A stretch of 64,000 nt of DNA from the NCBI RefSeq assembly GCF_003576645.1, contig NC_044924.1, forward strand, positions 26,031,232-26,095,231, read 5' to 3'. Shown piece by piece: positions 20,845 through 32,888 of the stretch (within the stretch, counting starts at the first letter, position 1; the number at the start of each line of letters is the position of its first letter). The stretch comes from Ipomoea triloba. Taxonomy: Eukaryota; Streptophyta; Magnoliopsida; Solanales; Convolvulaceae. Below the pieces are notes generated by a model that was not told the origin of the DNA, did no database searches, and saw only the letters and a list, made by a program, of their open reading frames with translations. The position numbers were made by a program, and so were the translations under genes.

Positions 20845-22181
20845 TGACAAAGATTGTTTGCATAGGGTGAAATGTCAAAAGATATGTGTGTGTTAAAACG
20901 GAAAGTCAAAGACTCCCCGAGTGTCGGTCTCGAAGGAAGGACGTGGAGGTGTGTCAAATGTTCGGGCGTTTACGTGATTGAGTCATTCAATAGATTTGAG
21001 TGTGGTGAAGCGTGATTTGTGAGTGAAAGGAGTTCATAAGATTGGGTTTGTGAAAGAGAAGAGAGTAAAGTAAAAGTGATTGAAAAATATGTGAAGAGGT
21101 AGGGATTGGATAGTGCTTATCTATGTTGCATCTTGGTGTGTCTAAGGTAATGGATGGACAAGACAAAGATGTTGGCTATTCAAGAGTGTGTGTTCTTAGT
21201 CCTTTTCCACCTTTGTGTACTAAGGCTTCTTGGACTTAGGAATGCCTTCAAGCATCCAAAGTTACGTTCTAAGAGGAATTTTATCAAACACTTAAGCTAC
21301 ACACTATCCTACTATTCTTAAGAAGTCCATAGGATCTATGATTGTTACAAAGCTTCAATTCCTAACTCTAATCAAAGACATGAAAGAGTCAAGAGCTCAA
21401 TCTCTTATCTAGATTGGCCAAATCCAAACAAGATAACATCAAAACAACAATCAGTAGACAAGAATAGATAACCCAACAATCTAAGCATTTACATCCAAAA
21501 ATAGATATAAGATCATCACACTAGCAACATATCTTCACACAATCCAAATCCCTAGATTAAACTAGCCACTCATGATATGAAATTCAAGACAAAAGCTAAT
21601 TCAATCCAAGAACAAAATAGTAAAATATAATTGAAATGTATGTAATAGAAATCACCTAGAGTGAAGTGATCTTTCAATCCAAGCTTGTTGTCTTCTACAA
21701 TGGAAATTATCTAAACTACTCCTAAAATTATCTAAAGTAAATCCCAAAATTGGAAAAGGAAAATGGAAAAGGAAGTTCTACCAAATGAAAAAGCTCTCCC
21801 TTCAGAAAATCTATCAAAGGGGTTTAAAAAGTCTCCGAAAAGTAACCCTAGGGAAATTCGCGCATTGCAGTCTCTACGCCACTCCACACGCGTGTGATCG
21901 TGCGTGGGAGGCTACTGGATTGTGGCCACGCGCACTCACACACGTGTGGCGGTCTTCTTGGGTCCTTCGGGGCTCCGATCTTGGTTCGTTCCTTAATCTC
22001 GATTTTCGTTCCTATTAGCTCCCGGGACTCCTGTATCACCTCATTTAGGCTAAAAGTAGATTTGCGTGTTGGTTAGTGAATTTAAAGCATATTTGATCAC
22101 AATTTATCATGTAAGGACGCTAAAAGCGTGAAAAAACACCCTAATATGTACTCAATTTATGGGTATCTTGGAGGCTTATCA
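20845..22181 (-). mobile_element. Solo LTR (1337 bp), Ty3/gypsy-like, reverse orientation
   Basis: It is bounded by TGACAAAG and CTTATCA with the perfect 5 bp TSD AAGGG (20840-20844, 22182-22186). The unoccupied site is seen at 31613-31640 and 52945-52975, where AAATGGGAGGGT runs straight on, so the borders are directly supported. On the minus strand it begins TGATAAGCCTCC, with TACCCATAAATTGAGTACAT inside, a form usual for Tat/Athila-type gypsy LTRs. A GC-rich segment (21855-21990) with CACACGCGTGTGATCGTGCG and CACACACGTGTGG lies within. It splits the TRB-like pseudogene from its start. Confidence 0.85.
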
Positions 22182-22183
22182 AA

Positions 22184-22504
22184 GGGTCAAAAAGGAAATG
22201 GCCTACAACAGATGAAGAAGTTAGCTTTGAAAAGAGAAAATTGTATGACACAAGAGATGGGCAAACAAAGACAAAAAATAATGATTTGATATAGCAGGAT
22301 GAATACAAGAATGATGCAATGATAATGAGTAAAGCAGCAGATGAAGAGGTTCATTATGAAGAGTTAGAGTACATGATGCAGAACATGGGCATATATGAAA
22401 CTCAAATGAAGGCTGCTATTACAGTTGAAGAAGCAGAAGCTGCTATTGCAAGAGTTGAACGAGAAATAGAAGAAGCCAAAGGAGCAGAAGCAAAAATGGC
22501 TTAA
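22184..22504 (+). pseudogene. TRB-like gene relic 1 (split by the solo LTR)
   Basis: It reads GSKRKWPTTDEEVSFEKRKL, then TRDGQTKTKNND, KNDAMIMSKAADEE, LEYMMQNMGIYE and AAIARVEREIEEAKGAEAKM. This aligns with the intact protein at 15437-15814 from its first residues through the coiled coil. The ATG and first codons are on the far side of the solo LTR, there is an in-frame TAG after NNDLI, and a TAA replaces the GAA that continues the frame in the 38158 relic. It is not functional. Confidence 0.8.
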
Positions 22505-22863
22505 GCATTGGCTAAGGTGGCCATGTATTCATCAACAATATAATTGATTAATTCAACGATGGTGGAAAAAGAAGAAATGATTAATTCAACTACTTTGATC
22601 TTGCCCCATAGTTAATGCTTATCTTTTAGTATGGTCTGATTAATTAAACTGGTTCTAAATTTGTTCTAAATTAAGCAGAAGTCAAATTATTAATTAGATT
22701 TCAAAGTTAGGTTTAATTTCCTAATGTAATGAATGTTCTAATATTTCCTGCACTTCTTGAAACTATATGCTTCTTTGTTATGGATTAATGGACTGATTCT
22801 GGACTGCATCTTAGCTTGTTAGATTTTGGTCCTAAGAGTGTTAGGATTAAGCAATCATTCACT

Positions 22864-22970
22864 TAGATGGCGACCAGGCCAACTGGTCACCTTCTCTAGT
22901 CGACGGAGAAGGCGACCACTTGGATGCTTTCTCCAGCGACCTGGTGGGCAAAGGCGTTGACTCGTTGGTT
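22864..22970. other. GC-rich island with GGCGACCAGGCC
   Basis: A GC-rich block with inverted GGCGACCAGG and CCACCAGGTCGC-like motifs (GGCGACCAGGCCAACTGGTC, GGAGAAGGCGACC, CAGCGACCTGG) in otherwise AT-rich DNA. It is also present in A2 at 32223-32329. The same vocabulary fills the core of the MULE at 27316-27916. No protein is supported. Confidence 0.6.
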
Positions 22971-23521
22971 GGTTTACCAAAATGCTAGAAACCCTAAATT
23001 TGAAAAAAAAAAGACACTTTTAAAAATATTTTCAATCAATATATTGGAGAAATAAGGGGATTTTTTTTTTCAATCAAAATACCTTTATACATAAAAAAAA
23101 AAATCCATCGTGTCACCAATCTTAAGAAACTGCATTAACGAGTGATCACTGATACAATATAATTCAAAAATCAATTTCTTAATGGAGTCATTATCAATAG
23201 TTTATCATATGTGGAGTGAGACTTATTCTATAATTAGCAACTCTCTTGTCTTCTTGAAATTAGAAATCACATTCTTTCCATTTAGACTCCTCAAAATTGT
23301 ACTCAAATTTCCTTTGTCATACAGAGTTCTTGACAAGTTGATTTTCCATGCGATTGATAAGAATTGCGGAGTAAAATTCTACAATACAATAATGTCAACA
23401 CAAAAGTAAAAACATTAATAAATATCATCCATTCATCATTCGGTGAACTTTTCCTATCCAAACATTTTGTTTCAAATTTCTTAAAACAATCTTGCATTGA
23501 CTTCCTTGTTGGGAAAACATC

Positions 23522-25307
23522 TCATGGTATGATAGCGCTTTCAGCATGTGCTGCATCGAAATTAGAACAATAAAAACTTATTCATATATTGCATTTTCCA
23601 AATATTTAATAACTTAGTAATATAAACTTGTTCAACAGGTAAATAATCTTGACACATGTTAAGCCATCCACACCCATGAAATTTTGGGTATTGCAAAATG
23701 ATGTGTAAGAAAAAATAATAATAACTGCCATGTGGTGGCAAGTCTTTTAAAAAAAATTCTTAATCATTACTTTTATTTATTTTAATTATTATTAATATTT
23801 TACTGGTATATAATAATTTTTTTAATAAGTTGTGATAGTGGAGTTAGTTTTGAAAGAGGAGAGAGAATTGCATGGTTGAAGGTTGAAGGTTGAAGGTTGA
23901 AGGGTGAATAGTGAATAATTGTAAACTTTTTGATGTGGCATTTTGAAAGTGAGAGAAGATTGCATGAGTGCGGATAGCCTTAGGTCTTTGTGTCTAGGGG
24001 ACGGGACATGGAACAATGCAGAAAATAGATAATATTAGATGCACACAAAATTTTACATACAATTTATTCAAGTTTTTATTATGTAGATTTGTTTGATTAA
24101 TTTATTAATTCATCATATTCTCTTTTGGCCCATAATTTCTTTTCATTCGAAATGCCAACAAAAAAATATTTTGACTTTTTTAAATTCATAAATGTGTACC
24201 TGCAGTGGTTGAAGGATTATCGTCAATATCGCTTTGTTCATTAGACTTTTGAATAACATCAGAGTCCCACATCTTCTCCCGTCCATTTTTGTTAAAAATT
24301 TTAACATCAAAGTGCATGCCTCCAACATGTGTATAGAATACAACTTGACCAATGTAAAGATCATTGTCTTTATAAAATGTCTCCCAACCTTCGCTAAAAA
24401 ATGTGCCATCTCTCTCTGTACGTATGTGAACCCTCCATTGTTTACCTAACGGTAGTCTCAAGGTTGCAATCTCACCTAACAACTTTCCCATGTGCTTGAC
24501 AAACATTGGTGGAATTAGCTTCAAAATGGCAAAAACAATGAAAAAGTTACTGCTAATTAAATAAGTTTGTTGTTTGGATATTTCTTTTTTCTATTTTTTT
24601 TTGTTGTCCCCATAAAATTTAATAATACAGAAAGTGAATAGATACACATTACAAATAAATATCAAACCAAAAATAACCAAATAGAAATGATATAGCATGC
24701 AACCCAACAATAACAGTATCTCGTAGAATAAATAACAACAACATAAATATCATAGATGTAGAAAGAACCAATCCTAGGCCACAACTCAAACTTTTCTACA
24801 ACAGGTTCTGTAGTCATGACCATCACTAAATCTTCAACTCACAACCACATATGTCAACACCACATTCTCAAACTTTAACCCTAACCTCTAAAATTCAAAA
24901 TCTACCACTTCACAATAAAAAGTAATTTAAGTGAAAACTTGACAAAGTTTCTCTAGTACGCCATGACCACAATAAGATCTACAAACAAAAATCCACCTAT
25001 TCAAACACAATGTACTCTAACTTGAACCCTACTATGTACCATGATAGATACACCCTTAACTACCAAAATCAAATGAAAACATACTCAATAAAGATTCGTT
25101 ATGATAATAGTTATTTTTACTAAAAAAAAAAAAATTAAAGAAGAATGTTGCGAATGATTCATATATAATTACCTTTTTCTCCTTGTCGTCATTCCCTATA
25201 GTTTGAGAGATATGAAAATCATGAACTTCAAAAGTATAAGGGCTTTTGATCTTTTTGTTGCTTGAAGATTGACCTTCCCCTCCTTGATCCTTAGTTAGGT
25301 TTTCCAT
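23522..25307 (-). CDS. B3-domain protein (REM-like), copy 1, three exons
   Basis: Proposed exons on the minus strand: 25307-25173 (45 codons, MENLTKDQGG to GNDDKEKK), 24518-24200 and 23550-23522. All borders are GT/AG, the phases fit (135 + 319 + 29 nt) and the product is 160 residues. Residues about 22-135 form one B3 DNA-binding domain: FEVHDFHISQTI, then LIPPMFVKHM, GKQWRVHIRTERDGTFFSEG, GWETFYKDNDLYIGQVVFY and MHFDVKIFNKNG. This is the fold of plant REM-type B3 factors, which bind DNA in the nucleus. An acidic tail (SNEQSDIDDN) follows. The TGA ending exon 3 is conserved in all five copies, which supports the model, but exon 3 codes only nine residues and the frame stays open past the stop for 64 codons, so the 3' end is the least certain part. 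Intron 1 is 654 bp, intron 2 is 649 bp. Most REM proteins carry several B3 domains; this has one. Confidence 0.7.
23875..23906. repeat. GGTTGAA heptamer repeat in B3 intron 2
   Basis: Four copies of GGTTGAA here and in A2 (33240-33271), two in A4 (46545-46560), one degenerate in B units. A copy-number marker among the paralogs. Confidence 0.8.
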
Positions 25308-25399
25308 TTCTCCCTCTTACACGCTACGATAAATCACAATAAAATAAAATAAAATAAACAGTAATAAAGTGCTTGTAGGATTCTTAATATAGGTGTGTG

Positions 25400-26089
25400 T
25401 AGATATATAGTGGCGGAACCAACGCAAGTGAAGGTGGCCCAAGCTCATTCAAAATTATTTATTTAAAAAATAAATCTAGAATAGGTCTAAAAGAGATATA
25501 TATTTACGGCTAAAATAGAAATTTTTTAAAGGTTCAAAACCGAAAAGGAAACAAATAAAGTGATGATTAAAATAAAAATTGCTACTAATATTGACTAAAA
25601 AGTGAAATAAACCCCAAATGATAAATTGGAATTTCAAATAGGTTGACATTTATTAGCTAATTACTTATTACTAAAAGAAATTTTATTATAATTCGTTATA
25701 TTTGGCAATAATAATTTATTTCCTAAATTAAAAAAATAGCAATGAAAAAGATAAATTTATTGTTTGATAAGCGATACAGTTGGCAATTTGGCATAAATAA
25801 TCAATTAAGGGAAAATTACACTTTTAGTCAATTAGGCTTGAAGATTGACTTTTCCCTTGATTGTCAGTGAGATTTTCTATTTTTTGCGTATTAGTTATTA
25901 CACGATAAGATAAACCACAATAAAAAAAAACTATAGTGTTTGTAGGACTCTTAATTTATGTCTGTGTAAATTTAGGGAAATTAGAGCAAATTTTTTTTAG
26001 GAAATTAGGACAAAAAATAATTAGCCAATTAGAAAATGCGAACCACAAACTCTTCTTCTACACTCTTCATCTTCCTTCTCCCAACCAAA
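25400..26089. other. Upstream region of B3 copy 1
   Basis: AT-rich, with AGTGGCGGAACCAACGCAAG at 25410, also at 34778, 43782, 48067 and 61330, resembling one end of a hAT-type GTGGCGGA element. No second end was found. No gene is seen. Confidence 0.45.
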
Positions 26090-26399
26090 GCATAGCAATA
26101 ACTTCACCATTTCAACTCAAAAACACAACAAATAACACACATAAATACATCATGTCAATAACATATACTAGAGGATGGAATGGGGGAAAGGAAGAAGAAA
26201 GTTACCAAGTCTTGGGCCTAGGGTTTGGAGAAGAGAAGGAGAAGGCATAGCAATAACTTCACCATTTCAACTCAAAAACACAACAAATAACACACATAAA
26301 TACATCATTTCAATAACATATAATAGAGGATGGAATGGGGGAAAGGAAGAAGAAAGTTACCAAGTCTTGGGCCTAGGGTTTGGAGAAGAGAAGCTTAAA
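26090..26399. repeat. 155 bp tandem duplication specific to A1
   Basis: GCATAGCAATAACTTCACCA begins at 26090 and again at 26245; both copies run through GGGCCTAGGGTTTGGAGAAG. A2 (35464 on) and A4 (48761 on) have a single copy, so the duplication occurred in A1 after the units separated. Confidence 0.9.
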
Positions 26400-26666
26400 T
26401 CAAGAAGAAAAATTTAGAGAGAGAGACTTATGTGAGAGAAGGAGAGGAATTGTGGGCGGCAAAATGAGAAGGAAAATGGGGAAGACATGAGTAATGCTAT
26501 TTATATAGGTAGGGTTTTTGAGGGAAAATTGTAATTATTAAATTTTAGGGTAAAAAAGACGGGTTAGAGATTTGTACTCATGATAAATTATTGGACTTAG
26601 GAATATAAAATATATTTGGGCTCAAACTTTGATAGTTATAAAAATGATGTTAGCCGGTTGTTATGA

Positions 26667-27030
26667 CATGGACCCATGTCCACCTTGCAAGGTGGACATG
26701 GGTCCATGTTCACAATTTTAGATCTCTATGTTCACAATTATAGAACTCTATATTCGCAATTAGAAAACTCTATATTCACAATTATATAACTCTATATTCA
26801 CAATTTCATAACTCTATATTCAGAATCTATATTCACAATTTCATAAATATTCAAAATTATATAACTCTATATTCCACATTATAACACAATTTTTGAATCT
26901 ATAGAGCAAAATTGTGAATATTGAGTAATATAATTTTGTATATTGAGATCTAAAATTGTGAATATAGAGTTCTAAAATTGTGAACATAGAGTTTTAAAAT
27001 TGTGAATATGGACACGGGTCCATAGCATAA
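26667..27030. mobile_element. Palindromic MITE, copy in A1
   Basis: The left end is a perfect 42 bp palindrome (26667-26708) with arms of CATGGACCC, ATGTCC and ACCTTG. The interior is a run of about 22 bp units (TTCACAATTATAGAACTCTA in variants), first in one orientation, then inverted (TTGTGAATATAGAGTTCTAA). The right end is ATGGACACGGGTCCATAGC. Related copies: 35890-36215, 49183-49540, and partial 44850-45100 and 62905-63155. Confidence 0.65.
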
Positions 27031-27315
27031 TTCTCTGATGCTAGCAAGCTACCCTCAGATAGATTTTAGATAGAAATTTTTTATCTCAAAATAATTTATT
27101 TATTGCCTAAAACAAAATAATTGATTTTAATAGCATTTAACCTAAAAATATTCGTGAATGAAAATTAAATTTTAATTTTCTAAGTATTTGTATTAAAATA
27201 ATATCATTTATTTGTAATATTTATTTGTGAGATGACATTGTGAGAACGATATTTATGACTTGAAGTGTAATTTTTTTTCAAGGTTGAGAACCCAAAGAGA
27301 AATAAATCATAGATA

Positions 27316-27916
27316 GGGAAATTGACAGAAATACGAAGAAATAAAGGAAAATTGACAAAAAACGATATTTCTAAAAAGTTGACAGAAATATGAAAAACGC
27401 GTTTGGGAAATGCGGGTGGCTGTTAGAAACGCATTTCCCAAACGCGTTTGATTTTTTACAAATACGCACATCAAACGCATTTCAGAAATGCGTTTGATGT
27501 ATAAAAATACATCAAACGCATTTTTGAAATGCAAAAAATAAAAAAAATTGGCCTGATCACCTTCTCCTTCGCCGTTGAAGGTGACCGGTTGGGTCTTGGT
27601 CGCCTCCTCCATCGCCGAAGAAGGTGACCCAACCGGTCACCTTCTCCTGCGAAGGAGAAGGAGACCAGCGACCCAACTGGTTACCTTCTCCTGCGTAGGA
27701 GACGGCGACCAGGCCAATTTTTTTATTATTTTTTTAAAATATCAAATGCATTTTTGAAATGCGTTTGATGTATTTTTATACATCATATACATCAAACGCA
27801 TTTCTGAAATGCGTTTGATGTGCGTATTTCTAAAAAATCAAACGCTTTTAGGAAATGCGTTTCTGACACCCACCCGCATTTCCCAAACGCGTTTTTCATA
27901 TTTCTGTCAATTTCCC
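27316..27916. mobile_element. 601 bp Mutator-like element with GC-rich palindromic core
   Basis: The ends GGGAAATTGACAG and CTGTCAATTTCCC are inverted, with a perfect 9 bp TSD TCATAGATA (27307-27315, 27917-27925). The paralogous sites in A2 (36520-36530) and A4 (49820-49830) are empty. Each arm of about 230 bp carries ACGCGTTTGGGAAATGCG and several CATCAAACGCATTTC/GAAATGCGTTTGATG palindromes. The core (27550-27715) is GC-rich with inverted GGTCACCTTCTCC and GGAGAAGG motifs. No conserved protein is supported. Confidence 0.88.
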
Positions 27917-28457
27917 TCATAGATAACTATTAAAATACAAATTGTTACTGTTATTTTTTTTAGAATGTACAAATTGTTACTATAATTGATACAGTGACCA
28001 AAAAGTGAAATATTTATATGAGAAACTTTAATTTTGTTCATTGGTTGGATTAATCTGAATTTGAAATAGGTTCATAATTATTAGCTAATTCTTTACTACC
28101 AAAAGAAATATTTTAAAAAAATATTTTTATTAAATAATTTCATTCTTAAATAAAGTAAATAACAATATAATGAAAACATAAAATAAATTTTTGAAAAAAT
28201 TGCAATAGTACTCTCTAGTCTCTAATCAATCACCATGGTATGTTATGTAGTTCTTCCGATCTTAAGATGAATACTTTTATTTTGGACTACTGAAATCCGA
28301 ACAATATAATTTTGAAACCATGATTTCTATATTCATATTCTACAATCGCTACAACTAATAGACGTGTGTCATAGAGTACAATGAATGGCCTTCTGATGTC
28401 TAGGTTGCGAGCTGGGGAGAGGATTTACTAGATCATGGGATTCTTACCGTTTTTCTT

Positions 28458-29290
28458 GCACCAAGAGATAACCATGAGGACCATGTTCAGTTTACTTTGG
28501 AGTGTGGAATTCGTGCAATTCTTGGAATCATATCGATTTTATGCTTGTTCAAATTATTATGTTCATTCTCGTAGGTAGATGAAGACGACTACCGATTTTA
28601 TGCTTCCTTGTGAGCCACAATTTATTACGGTTTGTATCTTCATCTAATATGTTAACTATATTAATTACAATCCTTTCAAAATTAAAATACCTCTCAATTG
28701 TCTTCTTTGTCCCCTTTTATGATTTATGGTTAGAATATCACATTATTTTGGATACAATCACAACCCTTGATTGCTCTTATTTGAATGCCTAGGATTTGTT
28801 CCCATTGTCCTTTATAATATATGTCATCATTTGAATAGATTTATATATATATATATATATATAGTCATTTTGGGACTGTCTAATTTTTGACAGTAAGAGC
28901 TGCTCCGTCTCTGTGTAAATATATTCGGGTTGAACCAAGGCAAATGAAGGTGGCCAATGTATTAAAAAAAATAATCTAATGTGGCAAGTCTAAAAGAAAT
29001 TAATGAATTAATTTGTTAATCATTAAAACCCCCCATGTGCCTTAAATACTATTTAGTGAAATAGACAACATAATTTGACTCCAATTTAGGCAATATTTAA
29101 TATTTTAAATATTTTCCACCTTTTTGAATTTGATTTTATTAATAAAATGTGTAAAATATTATTAAACATAGTAAGACTATGCATGTTTGGTAAAATATGC
29201 AATGTGTGAGGAAGTATTCGATATATAATTTATGACTTAAAGTGTCGCTATTATTATTATTTTTTAAGGTTGAGAGCCCATAAATCAAAG
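28458..29290. other. AT-rich spacer between A1 and repeat region R2
   Basis: Contains an AT microsatellite (28841-28862) and TTGAACCAAGGCAAATGAAG (28932), a diverged match to the GTGGCGGAACCAACGCAAG block. No gene is seen. Confidence 0.4.
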
Positions 29291-31610
29291 ATAACAATTA
29301 AAATACAAATTGCTATTACAATTCATAAAGTGATCAAAAAAATGAAAAAAGATAACTTTGTCCATAATCACTTCCCATCATTAAAGATGAAGAATGTTGT
29401 CTTTAATTGTCTAATTTTGTTTTTTTTTTTTTTGTTTTTGCTTTTCTTCTTTTTATTTAATATTTTACTTTACAATTTTCAAAACATGCTACATCACTGT
29501 CATGAGTTTCTAATTAGTAAATTATTGGGAAATGATGGGCTAAAAGTGATAGTTACACATTTTGGCCGTGAATAGAAATAACTTTGTTTTGTTTTGTTTT
29601 TTTTTTTAGTTAAAAAAATTATTTAATGAGTTAATATTTGTTTTCGTTAGTTTTTTGTGCAGCATGAAGAGGTAAGCAAATGATGATGACAAGTCAATAA
29701 TTTAAAATATGGTCTAAATTGGTAAAGAATATTTTAATTTATTTTACAAATTCTAAAGGATGTTACATCATTGCCATGTGTTTGTAATTGGGAAATGATT
29801 GGCTAAATTTGAGAGTTATACATTTTGACTGAGATATGAAATATCTTTGTTATTTACTTAATTATTCGATGCAGTAGCAATTGTGTTCATTAGTTTTTTT
29901 TGTGCCGTGTGAAGAGCTAAGCAAATGATGAAAAGTCAATAATTGAAAATGTTGTTTAAATATGTAGAGATTATTTTAGTTTACAAATTTCAAAAGATGC
30001 TACATCAATTTTATATCACTTTGACTGTTTATGCATATGATTCTATTTCACTTTTATTACTTATTTAGTATAATAATTTATTTTTCTTAAAATATACAAA
30101 CAAAATTTTAAAAATGGAAGAAAAATCTTGATGTAAATATGAGGAGGGTTACCTAAAATCTAGAAATGAAGAGTGTTGTCTCGAAACTATCTAAAGATAA
30201 AACTGTTTCTAAATTTGTTTCTAAATTTGTTCTAAGTCAAATTATTAATTAGATTTCAAAGTTAGGTTTAATTTCTTAATGTAATGAGTGTTCTAATATT
30301 TCCTGCTGTTCTTGAAACTATGCTTCTTGGTTATGGATTAACGGACTAATTTTGGAATGCATCTTTGGACCTAGGATTAATTGGTTGCAAAGGCGAGTTC
30401 GCTGGTCCCCAATTTTCTTAATGTACTGACTTTTTGAAAAAAAAACTCTTTATTTATTTATTTTTAGTCTACAGATTAGAGATGGATAAGATATCTGTGT
30501 GGATTTTCTCCTCCCATCATTAGAGATGAAGAATGTTGTCTTTAATTGCCCAAATTTTAATTTTAATTTTTTTTATTTTCTTCTTTTTTATTTAATAATT
30601 TATTTAATAATTTTTAAAGGGTGTACAGGTGTTTGTAATTGGAAAATTATTGGGAAATGATGGGCTAACACATTTTGCCAAGATTAGAAATACCTTTGTT
30701 CTTATTTTTTTCAAAAATTTATTTGATGAATTAATAATTGTTTTGATTAGTTTTTTTTTTTGAAAGGTGTTTTGATTAGTTGTTTGTGCAGTGTGAAGAG
30801 GTAAGTAAATGATGACAAATCAATAATTGAAAATGTGGTCTAAATATGTAGAGAATATAATATTTTATTTTACAAATTTCAAAGGATGCTACATCATTGC
30901 CATGTGTTTCTAATTGGGAAATGATTAGTTAAACTTGACAATAGTATACATTTTGGCAAAGATTAGAAATACCTTTTTATTTATTTATTTGTTGAATTAA
31001 AAACTGTTTTCATCAAAACTAGAAGTTTATATAGTGTTTTGCTGGAAAAGTGACTTTACTGATGAAGAAATGGTTGCCCATGTCTTTCAGTTAACCTAGA
31101 CAGATGCATCTCAATCTTTCTTTTTATCCCTTGTTCAATCTACAGTTTAAGTATAGGTTTAGCACCGGGATAGTTAGAGCATCTAAACATTGTAATTCAT
31201 TGAGTATCTTTCAATTCAAGAAGGTATGAAGATAGTCATATCTAATTTAGAGAAAAAAATTCTTTTTCTCTAGATTAAAGATGACTTTTTGACGAAAAAC
31301 TCTTTAATATATATATATATATATATATTCTTTTTCTATCTAGAGATTAGAGATGAATAAGATATCTATGTGGATTTTCACCTCCCATCATTAGAGATGA
31401 AATTGCCCAAATTTTAATTTTAATTATTTTTTTTTCTTTTCTTCTTTTTTATTTAATATTTTATTTTACAATTTCCAAATGGCGTACATCTCTGCTACAT
31501 GTTTCTAATTGAAAAATAATTGGGAAATGTGATAGTTACACAATTAATTTGACCGTGATTAAAAATATCTTGGTTTATTTATTTAGTTATTTGTATTTGA
31601 AGCTAAGTTG
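29291..31610. repeat. Intergenic repeat region R2 (several units)
   Basis: The same ordered blocks as at 18080-20840, with units starting near 29370, 29890, 30480 and 31340. Around 30180-30400 lies text related to the 3' flank of the TRB-like relics (GTTCTAATATTTCCTGCTGT, CTTGAAACTATGCTTCTTGG). An AT microsatellite is at 31306-31329. No coding signal. Confidence 0.65.
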
Positions 31611-31624
31611 TCCTTGAAAATCAA

Positions 31625-31864
31625 ATGGGAGGGTGAAAAAGGAAATGGACAAATACAGCAGATGAAGAAGCTAGCTTTAAAAGGAGAAAATTGTGTGAGA
31701 CTAGAGATGGGCAAACAAAGACAAAAAATAATGATTTGATAAAGGATGAATTCAAAAATGATGCAATAATAATGAGTAAAGTAGCAGATGAAGAGTTATT
31801 GCAAGAGTACATGATGCAGAGCATGGGCATTTATAAAGAAGCAGAAGCGAAAGTAATGGCTTAA
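31625..31864 (+). pseudogene. TRB-like gene relic 2
   Basis: It starts ATGGGAGGG, but codon 4 is TGA where the 52957 copy has TCA. The frame then continues KRKWTNTADEEASFKRRKLC, TRDGQTKTKNNDLIKDEFKN, IIMSKVADEELLQEYMMQSM and ends KEAEAKVMA. The coiled coil is mostly deleted between GIY and EAEAK. A pseudogene by nonsense and deletion. Confidence 0.8.
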
Positions 31865-32888
31865 GCATTTGCTAAGGTGGCCAGGTATTCATCAACAATA
31901 TAATTTATTAATTCAACAATGGTGGCAAAAGCAGAAATGATTAATTCAACTACTTTGATCTTGCCCCATAGTTAATGCTTATCTTTTAGTATGGTCTGAT
32001 TAATTAAACTGGTTCTATATTTGTTCTAAATTAAGCAGAAGTCAAATTATTAATTAGATTTCAAAGTTAGGTTTAATTTACTAATGTAATGAATGTTCTA
32101 ATATTTCCTGCACTTCTTGAAACTATATGCTTCTTTGTTATGGATTAATAGACTGATTCTGGACTGCATCTTAGCTTGTTAGATTTTGATCCTAAGAGTG
32201 TTAGGATTAAGCACTCATTCGCTTAGATGGCGACCAGGCCAACTGGTCACCTTCTCTAGTCGACGGAGAAGGCGACCACTTGGATGCTTTCTCCAGCGAC
32301 CTGGTGGGCAAATGCATTGACTCGTTGGTTGGTTTACCAAAATGCTAGAAACCCTAAATTTGAAAAAAAAAAAAGACACTTTTAAAAATATTTTCAATCA
32401 ATATATTGGAGAAATAAGGGTTTTTTTTTCAATCAGAATACCTTTATACATAAAAAAAAAAAAAATCTACCGTGTCACCAATCTTAAGAAACTGAATTAA
32501 CGAGTGATCATTGATACAATATAATTCAAAAATCAATTTTTAATGGAGTCATTATCAATAGTTTATCATATGTGAAGTGAGACTTATTCTATAATTAGCA
32601 ACTCCTTATTCTTGTCTTCTTGAAATTAGAAATCACATTCTTTCCCATTTAGACTCCTCAAAATTGTACTCAAATTTCCTTTGTCATACAGAGTTCTTGA
32701 CAAGTTGATTTTCCATGCGATTGATAAGAATTACGGAGTAAAATTCTACAATACAATAATGTCAACACAAAAGTAAAAATATTAATAAATACCATCCATT
32801 CATCATTCGGTGAACTTTTCCTATCCAAACATTTTGTTTCAAATTTCTTAAAACAATCTTGCATTGACTTCCTTGTTGGGAAAACATC

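Larger units (their letters stand above)
22470..28457. repeat. Segmental duplication unit A1 (contains B3 gene copy 1)
   Basis: Collinear with A2 (about 31830-37528) and, from the B3 exon 3 region onwards, with A4 (45890-50365). Similarity is high over genes, introns and intergenic DNA. A1-specific differences are the 601 bp MULE at 27316 and the 155 bp tandem duplication at 26090. Similarity to A2 stops near 28457 inside GATTCTTACCG. Confidence 0.9.

Noticed and set aside
24143..24409. Second minus-strand frame MAHFLAKVGRHF overlapping B3 exon 2
   Set aside because: It is an out-of-frame reading of the same exon and has no family similarity that I recognise.
24234..24449. Plus-strand frames opposite each B3 exon 2 (also 33593, 42100, 46883, 59631)
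   Set aside because: They are shadows of the B3 domain on the minus strand.
26175..26417. 80-residue protein in the upstream region of B3 copy 1
   Set aside because: It spans a 155 bp tandem duplication and has no counterpart of the same length in the paralogs.
27307..27757. Open frames through the 601 bp MULE
   Set aside because: They read through inverted repeats and the transposon border, with no domain.
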